DNA of 64,000 nt, taken from contig NZ_PDWV01000009.1 in assembly GCF_010093385.1 (NCBI RefSeq), forward strand, positions 20,528 to 84,527, written 5' to 3'. Of this stretch, positions 16,412-25,149 are shown piece after piece; positions within the stretch are counted from its first letter, which is position 1, and the number at the start of each line of letters is the position of its first letter. Source of the DNA: Pseudoxanthomonas mexicana. Lineage in GTDB: Bacteria > Pseudomonadota > Gammaproteobacteria > Xanthomonadales > Xanthomonadaceae. Below the pieces are notes generated by a model. It saw nothing but the letters and a program-made list of their open reading frames with translations, had not been told where the DNA came from and made no database searches. Both the position numbers and the translations under genes were made by a program.

Positions 16412-17383
16412 TCAGTCCGCGGCGGCGGTCAGCCGGGCCCAGACCGGCTCGTCGTATCGCCCCGCAAGCTCCAGCGCCGTGAGGTTCTCGCGCAGTTGCC
16501 CGGGGCGGCTGGCGCCCAGGATGACGCTGGAGACATGCGGGTTCTGCAGGCACCAGGCGATGGCGAGCGGCGCAGGCTTCTCGCCCAGTTCGGCCGCCGC
16601 GGCGGCATAGCGGGCTGCGCGCTCCGGCCGCCGGGCGCCCTCCGCACCCAACACCATACGGCGCAGTTCCTCGTGCCCGGCCCGGCCCAGCCGGGTGTCG
16701 CCGGCGATGTCCTTCCCGTACTTGCCGGTCAGCAGTCCGGAGGCGAGCGGCGACCAGGTGGTGGTGCCCAGGCCCAGCTCGGCGTAGAGCGGCGCGTACT
16801 CCAGCTCCACCCGCTGGCGATGCAGCAGGTTGTACTGCGGCTGCTCCATGGTGGGCCCGTGCAGATGATGCTTGCGCGCGATCGCGGCGGCTTCGCGGAT
16901 GCGGGCGGCCGGCCACTCCGACGTGCCCCAGTACAGCACCTTTCCCTGCCGGATCAGGCTGTCCATCGCCCAGACGGTCTCCTCGACCGGCGTATCCGGA
17001 TCCGGCCTGTGACAGTAGTAGAGATCCACGTAGTCCACCTGCAGCCGGCGCAGGGCCGCGTGACAGGCATCGAACACGTGCTTGCGCGACAGGCCGCGCT
17101 GGGTGGGGCGCGGGTTCTCCACCGACCCGAAACACACCTTGCTGGACACGCAGAAACCATCCCGCGGCAACCCCAGCGCGCGCAGCGCTTCACCCATCAC
17201 GCGCTCGGCTTCGCCATGGCCATAGACCTCGGCGTTGTCGAAGAAGTTGATCCCGTGGTCCCAGGCCAGCGCGATCAGTTCGCCCGCCTCGCGCGGGCCC
17301 ACCTGCTGCCCGAACGTCAGCCAGGCACCGAAGGACAGGGCTGAGACCTGGAGGCCCGACGTGCCCAGGCGGCGATATTGCAT
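16412..17383 (-). CDS. Aldo/keto reductase, KCNAB/YghZ type
   Basis: The 323-residue NADPH-dependent oxidoreductase has the full AKR catalytic tetrad: Asp49, Tyr54 (FDNAEVYG), Lys82 (SSKV) and His125 (LYYCHRPDP). The SPLASGLLTGKY motif and the C-terminal cofactor segment (SSVILGASRPGQLRENLTAL) match the potassium-channel beta-subunit-like group. ATG 17383 is chosen, with GGAG 6 nt upstream and the protein starting MQYRRLG like homologues. Substrates are probably small aldehydes. A 12-mer shared with the Fur-like box at 20781 lies upstream at 17445-17456, but it covers only part of a Fur site. Confidence 0.92.
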   Translation of the reverse strand: MQYRRLGTSGLQVSALSFGAWLTFGQQVGPREAGELIALAWDHGINFFDNAEVYGHGEAERVMGEALRALGLPRDGFCVSSKVCFGSVENPRPTQRGLSRKHVFDACHAALRRLQVDYVDLYYCHRPDPDTPVEETVWAMDSLIRQGKVLYWGTSEWPAARIREAAAIARKHHLHGPTMEQPQYNLLHRQRVELEYAPLYAELGLGTTTWSPLASGLLTGKYGKDIAGDTRLGRAGHEELRRMVLGAEGARRPERAARYAAAAAELGEKPAPLAIAWCLQNPHVSSVILGASRPGQLRENLTALELAGRYDEPVWARLTAAAD

Positions 17384-17499
17384 GGCAGGCTCCGGTAACG
17401 ACCGTGTCCATCGTAGCGCCCGTCCGGACGCCCGGCACGCGGCCAAATGAGAATGGCTCCGCCCCGCACGCCGCACACCTCCTACAATGCGCGCACTTT

Positions 17500-17690
17500 C
17501 CTCCTCCGGGGAGTAGCCCACCCGTCCACACGGGGTCCGCGCGTCAACACACTTGGTCGACCGACCATGGTGCGCGGGACGAAGCGATCCGCTTCGCCGG
17601 GCAAGACCGAAGGCAGGCGTCGCGCTAACCCGGGCCGGGCAGTGCGTCGTTTGCCTTCGCGTCCACACGCGAATGCCTGGCCCCGGAGTC
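17500..17690 (+). promoter_or_regulatory. yybP-ykoY (Mn2+) riboswitch leader
   Basis: The leader of the TMEM165/GDT1 gene contains the conserved yybP-ykoY blocks: CCGGGGAGTAGCC (17506-17518), GTCAACACACTTGG (17543-17556) and GGGCAAGACCGAAGGC (17599-17614), with a CGAAGCG/CGCTTCG hairpin between the last two. A TACAAT -10 at 17483-17488 would start transcription just upstream. Known members bind Mn2+ and activate Mn exporters. Expression-platform candidates: CTCCGGGG (17504-17511) is perfectly complementary to the Shine-Dalgarno CCCCGGAG (17681-17688), and CGAAGGCA (17608-17615) to TGCCTTCG (17652-17659), which competes with a hairpin at 17656-17673. Confidence 0.88.
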
Positions 17691-17694
17691 GTAG

Positions 17695-18264
17695 ATGTTG
17701 TCCCTGCAAGCCCTGCTGGTGTCCACCGGCACAGTCACCCTGGCCGAGATCGGCGACAAGACCCAGCTGCTAGCCCTGCTGCTGGCCGCGCGTTACCGCA
17801 AACCGTGGCCGATCGCGCTGGGCATACTCGCCGCCACGCTGGTCAACCATGCGATCTCGGCCTGGCTGGGCGCGGAATTGACCGATTGGCTGTCGCCCGA
17901 GGTGCTGCGCTGGGTCGTGGCGGCCAGTTTCCTGGCGGTGGCGCTTTGGACGCTGAAGCCGGACACGCTGGACGAGAACGAGAAGCTGCCGGCCCATGGC
18001 GCCTTCCTGGCGACCACGGTGGCGTTCTTCCTGGCCGAGATCGGCGACAAGACCCAGGTGGCGACCGTGCTGCTGGCGACCCGGTACGAGCCGCTGTGGC
18101 AGGTGATCGCAGGCACCACGATCGGCATGCTGCTGGCCAACCTGCCGGTGGTCTGGCTGGGCCACCGTTTCGCCGACAGGCTGCCGTTGAAGCTGGCCCG
18201 CAGCCTGGCCGCGCTGGTGTTCTTCGCCCTGGCCCTCTGGGTTGCCTGGCGCGGGGTTGGCTGA
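17695..18264 (+). CDS. TMEM165/GDT1 family Mn2+/Ca2+ exporter (MneA-like)
   Basis: This 189-residue inner-membrane protein of about six helices has the duplicated family signature E-x-G-D-K-T: E18-I-G-D-K-T23 and E115-I-G-D-K-T120, whose acidic residues bind the transported cation. Bacterial members studied under the name MneA export manganese. The Mn-sensing riboswitch leader directly upstream supports Mn2+ as substrate. GGAG 7 nt before the ATG is the ribosome site that the leader could mask. Stand-alone transcription unit. Confidence 0.94.
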   Translation: MLSLQALLVSTGTVTLAEIGDKTQLLALLLAARYRKPWPIALGILAATLVNHAISAWLGAELTDWLSPEVLRWVVAASFLAVALWTLKPDTLDENEKLPAHGAFLATTVAFFLAEIGDKTQVATVLLATRYEPLWQVIAGTTIGMLLANLPVVWLGHRFADRLPLKLARSLAALVFFALALWVAWRGVG

Positions 18265-18333
18265 ACGGACTGATGGAGCCGGTGCGCTGCTAGACTGCCG
18301 GGTCAGAACAACACGCAAGGTCTGGGGGAATAC

Positions 18334-19631
18334 ATGCTGGAAGTCTTGGGGCGGATCGGCTTCGGCCTGTTCGGTCTGGCGGTGCTGATCGGCATCGTCT
18401 GGCTGTTTTCCAACAACCGACGGGCCATCGACTGGAAGCTGGTCGCCACGGGCATCACGCTGCAGATCGCCTTCGCCGCCCTGGTGCTGCTGGTACCGGG
18501 CGGGCGCGAGGTGTTCGACTGGCTGGGCCACGGCTTCGTGAAGATCCTGGAGTTCGTGAAGGCGGGCTCCGGCTTCATTTTCGGCAGCCTGATGGACACC
18601 GAGAAGTTCGGCTTCATCTTCGCCTTCCAGGTGCTGCCCACCATCATCTTCTTCGCCGCACTGATGGGCGTGATGTACCACCTGGGCGTGATGCAGTTCA
18701 TCGTGCGGATGATGGCGCTGGCCATCACCAAGGTGATGCGCGTGTCCGGCGCCGAGACCACCAGCGTCTGCGCCAGCGTATTCATCGGCCAGACCGAAGC
18801 GCCGCTGACGGTGCGCCCGTACATTCCGAAGATGACCGAGTCCGAGCTGATCACCATGATGATCGGCGGCATGGCCCATATCGCCGGCGGCGTGCTGGCG
18901 GCCTACGTGGGCATGCTGGGCGGCGGCGATCCGGAGCAGCAGGCCTTCTATGCCAAGCACCTGCTGGCCGCGTCGATCATGGCCGCTCCCGCCACGCTGG
19001 TGGTGGCGAAGCTGCTTATCCCGGAAACCGGCACGCCGCTGACCCGCGGCACGGTGAAGATGGAAGTGGAGAAAACCTCCAGCAACATCATCGACGCCGC
19101 GGCGGCCGGCGCCGGCGACGGCCTGAAGCTGGCGCTGAACATCGGCGCGATGCTGTTGGCCTTCATTGCCCTGATCGCGCTGATCAATGCGCCGCTGACC
19201 TGGTTCGGCGACGTCACCGGCCTGGCGGCCGCCATCGGCAAGCCGACCGACCTGGCCACGATCTTCGGCTACTGCTGGCCCCGATCGCCTGGGTCATCGG
19301 CGTGCCGTGGCAGGACGCCACCACCGTGGGCTCGCTGATCGGCCAGAAGGTGGTCATCAACGAATTCGTCGCCTACCTGCAGCTGGCCGGCATCGTGAAC
19401 GGGCAGACGCCCGGCGTGACCCTGACCGACGAAGGCCGGCTGATCGCCACATACGCCCTGTGCGGCTTCGCCAACTTCAGCTCGATCGCCATCCAGATCG
19501 GCGGCATCGGCGGTCTGGCGCCGGAACGGCGCTCGGACCTGGCGCGCTTCGGCCTGCGCGCCGTGCTGGGCGGCACCATCGCCACGCTGATGACGGCCAC
19601 CATCGCCGGGGTGCTGTCGCACTTCGGCTGA
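18334..19631 (+). pseudogene. NupC-type concentrative nucleoside transporter, frameshifted
   Basis: The first frame (from ATG 18334, GGGGGA upstream) encodes the N-terminal three quarters of a CNT transporter with the nucleoside motif [12 protein letters not shown]. At about 19272 the frame breaks: it reads IFGY and then WPRSP, stopping at 19338, whereas the -1 frame continues the protein as [20 protein letters not shown] ... VINEFVAYLQL to 19631. One missing base (ggctac-tgctgg, expected an extra C) explains it. Restored length is about 432 residues, normal for NupC. Both signature motifs are intact, so it is either a recent inactivation or a sequence error. Ribokinase follows, consistent with nucleoside salvage. 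Confidence 0.9.
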
Positions 19632-19641
19632 TCCGGAGGGA

Positions 19642-19658
19642 GCGGCCGCCGGCCGCTT
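19642..19658. repeat. Hairpin after the nupC-like gene
   Basis: AGCGGCC-GCC-GGCCGCT forms a 7-bp GC-only stem 11 bp after the stop, followed by a pyrimidine-rich run. A weak terminator or processing site is possible. Confidence 0.45.
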
Positions 19659-19687
19659 CCTTCCTCCTGCTTACGTTTACCTCCCGT

Positions 19688-19708
19688 GACCACGGCATTG
19701 CCGTGGTC
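19688..19708. promoter_or_regulatory. 9-bp palindrome before ribokinase
   Basis: GACCACGGC-ATT-GCCGTGGTC is a perfect inverted repeat 20 bp upstream of the ribokinase ATG. It may be an operator (LacI-type sites have this form) or an RNA hairpin near the start. Confidence 0.35.
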
Positions 19709-19728
19709 CGGACTCCAGGTATCCCCGC

Positions 19729-20724
19729 ATGAACACGCCATCCCCCACTCCGTCCCACGTCGTCGTCGTGGGCTCCTTCAACGTCGACCACGTGTGGCGC
19801 TGCGACGCCCTGCCGGTCGCCGGCGCGACCATCGCCGGCCGCTACGCGAACGGCCCGGGCGGCAAGGGCTTCAACCAGGCCATCGCGGCGGTGCGGGCGG
19901 GCGCGGACACGACGTTCGTGTGCGCGCTGGGCGATGACGCCGGTGGCCGGCTGGCACGCGATCTGGCGGCCGCCGACGGCCTGGCCCTGCGCGTGCAGGC
20001 GAGCGACGAGCCCCCCGGCACCGCCGGCATCTACGTGGACGCGCACGGGCGCAACACCATCGTCATCGGTGCCGGCGCCAACGCGATGCTGTCGGCCGAT
20101 TTCGTCGCCAGCCAGACGGACGTGCTGACGACAGCCGGCGTGGTGCTGGTCCAGCTGGAATCGCCTGCCGACGCGGTGCTGGCCGCGCTGCAGGCCGCAC
20201 GGCAGAAGGGCGCCACCACCCTGCTGAACCCCGCGCCGGCGAACGCCGCGACGACCACCGAACTGCTGGCGCATGCCGACGTCATCACGCCCAACGAAAC
20301 CGAGTTCGCCGCCCTGCTCGCCCGCCATCTGGGCGAACGCATCACCGCCGACGATGTCGCCACCCTCGATGGCGTCACCCTGCACCAGCACTGCCGGCAG
20401 CTGTTCCCGCACGGCACGGTGGTGGTGACGCTGGGCGCCACCGGCGTGTACGTCTCCCACCCCGAGGAGGCGTTGCGCGGCGATGCGCGGCCGCACTACC
20501 GCATGGCTGCCGAAGCGGCGACGGTCGTCGATACGACGGGCGCGGGCGACGCCTTCAACGGTGCGCTGGCCGCATCGCTGGCGGAAGCTTCGCAGGCGTC
20601 ATTCGCCGACCATGTGCGCTTCGCCAACCGTTACGCCGCGCTGTCCACCGAACGGGCCGGAGCCGCGCTGGCCATGCCGCTGCTGAGCGAACTGCGGGCG
20701 CGCTTCGACACCGTGGCGGGCTGA
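19729..20724 (+). CDS. rbsK: Ribokinase (PfkB family)
   Basis: The 331-residue PfkB-family kinase starts with VVVVGSFNVDHV, has the substrate signature NGPGGKGFNQA (about residues 43-53) and the ATP/catalytic signature VDTTGAGDAFNG with the catalytic base Asp274. NGPGGKG-NQA and N-x-x-E (TPNETEF) are ribokinase-like. It phosphorylates ribose or a similar pentose at the 5 position. Its partner is the upstream nucleoside transporter, fitting use of ribose released from nucleosides. No ribose ABC genes are adjacent. Adenosine kinase-type specificity cannot be excluded. Confidence 0.85.
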   Translation: MNTPSPTPSHVVVVGSFNVDHVWRCDALPVAGATIAGRYANGPGGKGFNQAIAAVRAGADTTFVCALGDDAGGRLARDLAAADGLALRVQASDEPPGTAGIYVDAHGRNTIVIGAGANAMLSADFVASQTDVLTTAGVVLVQLESPADAVLAALQAARQKGATTLLNPAPANAATTTELLAHADVITPNETEFAALLARHLGERITADDVATLDGVTLHQHCRQLFPHGTVVVTLGATGVYVSHPEEALRGDARPHYRMAAEAATVVDTTGAGDAFNGALAASLAEASQASFADHVRFANRYAALSTERAGAALAMPLLSELRARFDTVAG

Positions 20725-20780
20725 ACAAGGCTTCCGGTCGAGGACCCGCAGGCACATGCCAGCGGACACCTCTAGCTACT

Positions 20781-20799
20781 GATAACCATTCTCATTTAG
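20781..20799 (+). promoter_or_regulatory. Fur-like box upstream of the siderophore receptor
   Basis: GATAACCATTCTCATTTAG resembles the Fur consensus in both half-sites, and the sequence continues as GAATGATC. It lies 34-52 bp before the receptor ATG. Confidence 0.7.
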
Positions 20800-20832
20800 A
20801 ATGATCGGGTCCGACACGCCCGATCCTTCTCC

Positions 20833-22986
20833 ATGACCTCTCCGCTCCGCCTGAGCCTGCTTTCGCTCGCCCTCTCATCCATTCTGAGCCCGGCTGCGAT
20901 TGCGCAGTCCAACGATGCCGTCCAGCTCGACCGCGTGACGGTCTCGGCCAGTACCAGCCGCATTCCGGATTCGGCCGCGGCCCTGCCGAACACCATCACC
21001 ATCATCGATCGCCAGCAGCTGGATCAGCAGCTGGCGCTGACACAGGACCTGTCCCAGGTCCTGGCCAACCTGATTCCCGCCTTCACGCCTTCCCGCCAGA
21101 AGCTGACCAACGCCGGTGAGAACCTGCGCGGCCGCAAGCCGCTGTATCTGGTCGACGGCGTACCGCAGTCGACGCCATTGCGCGAAGGCGGACGCGACGG
21201 CCACACCATCGACCCGGCGATGATCGAGCGGATCGAAGTGATCCACGGCGCCAATGCGTTGCAGGGCCTGGGCGCCTCCGGCGGCATCATCAACATCATC
21301 ACCAAGCGCGCGCCCCGCAAGGACGGCGAGACGTTCCACGATGTCAGCGTCAGCGCAAGCGTGGCGGTCCCCCGCGAAGACGACAGCGCGGGCTACAAGG
21401 CGTCCTACGTTTTCGGCACGCGACGCGGCGACGTGGACTTCGTCGGCGGCGCATCCCTGGCCAGCGAAGGACTCTATTACGACGGCGATGGCCGGGCGAT
21501 CGCCGTCAACGACGTCCAGGGCGACCTGATGGACGCGCGCAGCCACAACCTCTTCGCCAAGGTCGGCTGGAACCTCGACGACCAGCGCCGGCTGCAGGTC
21601 AGCGCCAACCACTACGAACTGCAGGGCAACAACGACTACCGCACCGTGCCGGGCAACATCGCCACCGGCCAGCTGGCCACGTCCGCGCCGGGCGGCAGCG
21701 AAGGCGAAGGCGCCCGCAACCGCTCGACATCGGTGGTGCTGGATTACACCGATCATGACCTGGCCGGCGGCTTCCTGCAGACGCAGCTGTACTGGGTGGA
21801 TTTCAAGGCCCTCTACGGCGGCAGCTACTGGGGCGACTTCTGGGGCGACGGGCGCGACCCGGACTGGTACGACCAGTCGCAGAATGCGTCGGAGAAACTC
21901 GGCGGCAAGTTCAGCTGGTCGCGCGGCGACCTGTTCGGAATGGACCTGCGGGCCACGTTCGGGCTCGACCTGGCCCGCGACAGCACCTACCAGGAGCTGG
22001 TCTACGCGCAGATCGACTGGGTGCCGGAAACGACCTACGAATCGGTTTCGCCCTTCGTGCAGGCGGAATGGCGGTTCGCCGACGCCTGGCTGCTGACGGG
22101 CGGCCTTCGGCATGAGCGCGGCGAACTGCAGGTGGACGACTACCTGACCATCCCCGACCAGCGCACCGTGCCGGCCGGTGTGAAGGGCACGCGCTACCTG
22201 GTCACCGGCGGCACCACCAAAACCACCGAGACCCTGCCGAACCTGGGCATGGTGTGGGAAGCCACCGACGCGCTCAAGCTGTACGCGTCCTACGCCGAAG
22301 GCTACACCGTGGCCGACATCGGTCGCGTGCTGCGCGGCATCACCGCGGTCGGCCAGCGGGTGGACAACCTGGTCGACCTGCAGCCGGTCATCGCCGACAA
22401 CCAGGAGATCGGCCTGGATTACGACGACGGCCGCTGGCTGGTGCATCTGGCCCTGTACCGCTCCGACTCGGACCTGGGCTCGCGCCTGGCCTTCGATACC
22501 GCGACACAGACCTATGCCGTGGTCCGTGAGCGGACCGAGATCAAGGGCTTCGATGGCAGCCTGTCGTACCGCTTCAGCGACGGCATGCGCGCGGGCCTGG
22601 CCTACGCGCGCAGCGAAGGGCGCTACGACAGCAATGCCGATGGCCGCGTCGACAGCGATCTGCCCGGCATCAATATCAGTCCGGACCGGGTCACCGCGTT
22701 CTGGGAGGCGTCGTTCACGCCCTCGGTGGACGTGCGCCTGCAGGCGAGCAAGGCGCTGGATCGCGAATTCGACCTGCGCGGCACCCCGGTGGCCGACTTC
22801 GACGGTTACACCACGGTGGATCTGCTCACCCGCGTCAAGCTGCCCGTCGGCACGCTGAGCGTGGGCGTGGAGAACCTCTTCTCGGAGCAGTACGTCACCT
22901 ACTACTCGCAGAGCACGCCACGCAACGACACCTACACCGCCGGACGCGGGCGCGTGCTCACGGTGGGCTGGTCCCACCGCTTCTGA
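20833..22986 (+). CDS. TonB-dependent siderophore receptor
   Basis: This 717-residue outer-membrane receptor has a signal peptide ending near AIAQ, a TonB-box region (DAVQLDRVTVSAS), a plug domain (LPNTITIIDRQQLDQQ, LYLVDGVPQST, IEVIHGANALQGLGASGGIINIITK) and a barrel ending in the canonical aromatic residue (GWSHRF). The short plug and ASGGIINIITK point to the iron-siderophore class (FhuE/CirA/FecA-like); the ligand is unknown. The Fur-like box upstream and the PepSY gene downstream (21 bp) fit iron uptake. Confidence 0.9.
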   Translation: MTSPLRLSLLSLALSSILSPAAIAQSNDAVQLDRVTVSASTSRIPDSAAALPNTITIIDRQQLDQQLALTQDLSQVLANLIPAFTPSRQKLTNAGENLRGRKPLYLVDGVPQSTPLREGGRDGHTIDPAMIERIEVIHGANALQGLGASGGIINIITKRAPRKDGETFHDVSVSASVAVPREDDSAGYKASYVFGTRRGDVDFVGGASLASEGLYYDGDGRAIAVNDVQGDLMDARSHNLFAKVGWNLDDQRRLQVSANHYELQGNNDYRTVPGNIATGQLATSAPGGSEGEGARNRSTSVVLDYTDHDLAGGFLQTQLYWVDFKALYGGSYWGDFWGDGRDPDWYDQSQNASEKLGGKFSWSRGDLFGMDLRATFGLDLARDSTYQELVYAQIDWVPETTYESVSPFVQAEWRFADAWLLTGGLRHERGELQVDDYLTIPDQRTVPAGVKGTRYLVTGGTTKTTETLPNLGMVWEATDALKLYASYAEGYTVADIGRVLRGITAVGQRVDNLVDLQPVIADNQEIGLDYDDGRWLVHLALYRSDSDLGSRLAFDTATQTYAVVRERTEIKGFDGSLSYRFSDGMRAGLAYARSEGRYDSNADGRVDSDLPGINISPDRVTAFWEASFTPSVDVRLQASKALDREFDLRGTPVADFDGYTTVDLLTRVKLPVGTLSVGVENLFSEQYVTYYSQSTPRNDTYTAGRGRVLTVGWSHRF

Positions 22987-23007
22987 CGCGCCTCGCCAAC
23001 GCACCGC

Positions 23008-24108
23008 ATGCTCCGCCGCCAGGCCATGTCCACCTCCTCCGCATGGCGCTTCCGCCCCGTGCTGAAGTGGTTGCACCTGTGGCTGGGACTGTCCGTGGGC
23101 CTGGTGTTCGCCGTGGTGTCGTTGACCGGCACGGTGCTGGCGTTCCAACCCGAGCTGCTGCTGGCTGCGCACCCCGAACTGGAGCGCGAACGGCTCCCGC
23201 CGCTCGCGCTTCAGGGTCACGCGTTGGCGCGGATCGTGGCAGGGGCGGAGGACAGCGGCATCCGTTCCGTCGATCTGCCCTCGCCGCGGCTGCCTGCCTG
23301 GCAGGCGTTCGCCGCCAAGGGTGAACGCCACTACTTCGATCCCGCCAATGGCGAGCTTCTGCTGGTGCGGAATACGGGCAACGACGCGGTGATGTGGATG
23401 CGCGACCTGCATACGCACCTGCTCGCCGGCGAGGCGGGCGAACAGGTGCTGGGCGCATCCGGCATCGTCTCACTGTTCCTGCTGTTGTCCGGACTTTACC
23501 TGTGGTGGCCGCGCCTGGCCGCGTTGGCGGCGAGCCTGCGCTGGCATGCGGCGCCTCCCGCCCGGCGCTGGCTCAGCTGGCATCGCAGCCTGGGGGTTCT
23601 CCTGCTGCCCTTGTTGCTGGTGGTGACCTCCACCGGCGTGGCGATGGTGTACAGCCAGCCGTTCCGGAGCGCGCTCCGCTGGACCTTCGCCGATGGCCCC
23701 GAGGTCGTACCGCCCTTGCCGATCGAACGGAGGACCATCGCCATCGATTGGCCGGCCGTGCTGCTGGCCGCGGCAGACGCGGCTCCGCGGGGCAGCGAAC
23801 TCCGCCGCGTCAGCATGCCGGAGGGCGACAACGCCCTGGTGTCGATCCGTTTCCGCGCGCCCGGCGAGTGGCACCCCAACGGCCGCAGCGTGATCTGGCT
23901 GGACCCTTACCGCGCACGCGCGGTGCAGGTGCACGACGCGACCGCGCAGGGTACCGGCGCCCGCATCAGCGAGACGATGTATCCGCTGCATGGCGGCTTC
24001 GTGGGCGGACGCGCCTGGCAATGGGCCGTCGCCGCTGCAGGATTGTTGCCCGCCTTCCTTCTGGCGACCGGCTTCCTGTTCTGGCGCGCGCGACGCCGCA
24101 GGCGCTGA
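23008..24108 (+). CDS. PepSY-associated TM (iron-regulated) membrane protein
   Basis: The 366-residue protein has the PepSY-TM architecture: an N-terminal membrane helix after KWLHLWLGLSVGL (conserved His), a periplasmic PepSY segment, the DLHTHLLAGEAGEQVLGASGI loop and helices near 150-170, 195-215 and 340-360, with HRSLG and the second His-rich loop YPLHGGFVGG. These are the PiuB/FoxB-like proteins linked to siderophore reduction or uptake across the inner membrane. It follows the receptor by 21 bp in the same unit. The start may instead be the ATG at 23026. Confidence 0.88.
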   Translation: MLRRQAMSTSSAWRFRPVLKWLHLWLGLSVGLVFAVVSLTGTVLAFQPELLLAAHPELERERLPPLALQGHALARIVAGAEDSGIRSVDLPSPRLPAWQAFAAKGERHYFDPANGELLLVRNTGNDAVMWMRDLHTHLLAGEAGEQVLGASGIVSLFLLLSGLYLWWPRLAALAASLRWHAAPPARRWLSWHRSLGVLLLPLLLVVTSTGVAMVYSQPFRSALRWTFADGPEVVPPLPIERRTIAIDWPAVLLAAADAAPRGSELRRVSMPEGDNALVSIRFRAPGEWHPNGRSVIWLDPYRARAVQVHDATAQGTGARISETMYPLHGGFVGGRAWQWAVAAAGLLPAFLLATGFLFWRARRRRR

Positions 24109-24125
24109 CCCTCCGGGGCCGGCGG

Positions 24126-24131
24126 TACAAT
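24126..24131 (+). promoter_or_regulatory. -10 box 6 nt before the dusB ATG (leaderless candidate)
   Basis: TACAAT followed by exactly six bases and the ATG at 24138, with no Shine-Dalgarno. A CTGACC -35-like hexamer lies at 24105-24110. Transcription would start at or next to the ATG. Confidence 0.55.
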
Positions 24132-24137
24132 GCCGCC

Positions 24138-25130
24138 ATGCAGATCGGCCCTTACCGCATCGACCCGCCGGTGATGCTGGCCCCCATGGCCGGCGTCACC
24201 GACAAGCCGTTCCGGCTGCTGTGCAAACGGCTGGGGGCGGGCCTGGCGGTGTCGGAAATGACCATCAGCGACCCGCGCTTCGGGAGCACGAACAAGGCGC
24301 TGCGCCGGATGGACCATGACGGCGAACCCAGCCCCGTCAGCGTCCAGATCGCCGGCACCGAGCCGCAACAACTGGCCCATGCCGCGCGCTACAACGCCGA
24401 CCACGGCGCGCAGATCATCGACATCAACATGGGTTGCCCGGCCAAGAAGGTCTGCAACGCCTGGGCAGGCTCGGCGCTGATGCGCGACGAGGCGCTGGGG
24501 GGCCGCATCCTGGAGGCCGTAGTGAAAGCCGTGGACGTGCCGGTCACGCTGAAGATCCGCACGGGCTGGGACTGCGACCACCGCAACGGGCCGATCATCG
24601 CGCGCATCGCGCAGGAGAGCGGCATCGCCTCGCTGGCCGTGCACGGCCGCACGCGCGACCAGCACTACACCGGCGTGGCCGAGTACGAGACCATCGCCGC
24701 GATCAAGGCCGCGCTGCGTATTCCCGTGGTCGCCAATGGCGACATCGATTCGCCGGCCAAGGCCGCGCAGGTGCTGGCGAAGACCGGCGCCGACGCGGTG
24801 ATGGTCGGCCGCGCCGCGCAGGGGCGTCCGTGGATCTTCCGCGAGATCGCGCACTTCCTCTCCCCCGGCGACCACCTTCCCCCACCGACGCTACATGAAG
24901 TGCGGGACATCCTGCTGGGCCACCTGCAGGCATTGCACGCCTTCTACGGCGAACCGCAGGGCGTGCGCATCGCCCGCAAGCACCTGGGCTGGTACGCGAA
25001 GGACCGGCCGGAACAGGCCGCCTTCCGCGCCGTGGTGAATCGCGCGGAGACTGCCGGGGAACAGCTGCGGCGCACGCGCGACTACTTCGATGCCCTGATC
25101 GCCGGCGATGCGCTGCCGACGGCGGCCTGA
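24138..25130 (+). CDS. dusB: tRNA-dihydrouridine synthase B
   Basis: DusB reduces specific D-loop uridines of tRNA with FMN and NADPH. The 330-residue protein begins with MQIGPYRIDPPVMLAPMAGVTD (given in part), has the diagnostic NMGCPAKKVC with the catalytic Cys, GSALMRDE, KIRTGWD, VHGRTRDQHYTG and VMVGRAAQGRPWIF. The NMGCPAKKV form separates DusB from DusA and DusC. Start ATG 24138 matches homologues. In many proteobacteria dusB precedes fis; here a methyltransferase gene follows instead. Confidence 0.95.
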   Translation: MQIGPYRIDPPVMLAPMAGVTDKPFRLLCKRLGAGLAVSEMTISDPRFGSTNKALRRMDHDGEPSPVSVQIAGTEPQQLAHAARYNADHGAQIIDINMGCPAKKVCNAWAGSALMRDEALGGRILEAVVKAVDVPVTLKIRTGWDCDHRNGPIIARIAQESGIASLAVHGRTRDQHYTGVAEYETIAAIKAALRIPVVANGDIDSPAKAAQVLAKTGADAVMVGRAAQGRPWIFREIAHFLSPGDHLPPPTLHEVRDILLGHLQALHAFYGEPQGVRIARKHLGWYAKDRPEQAAFRAVVNRAETAGEQLRRTRDYFDALIAGDALPTAA

Positions 25131-25149
25131 TTCTCTGACGGAGGCTTTC

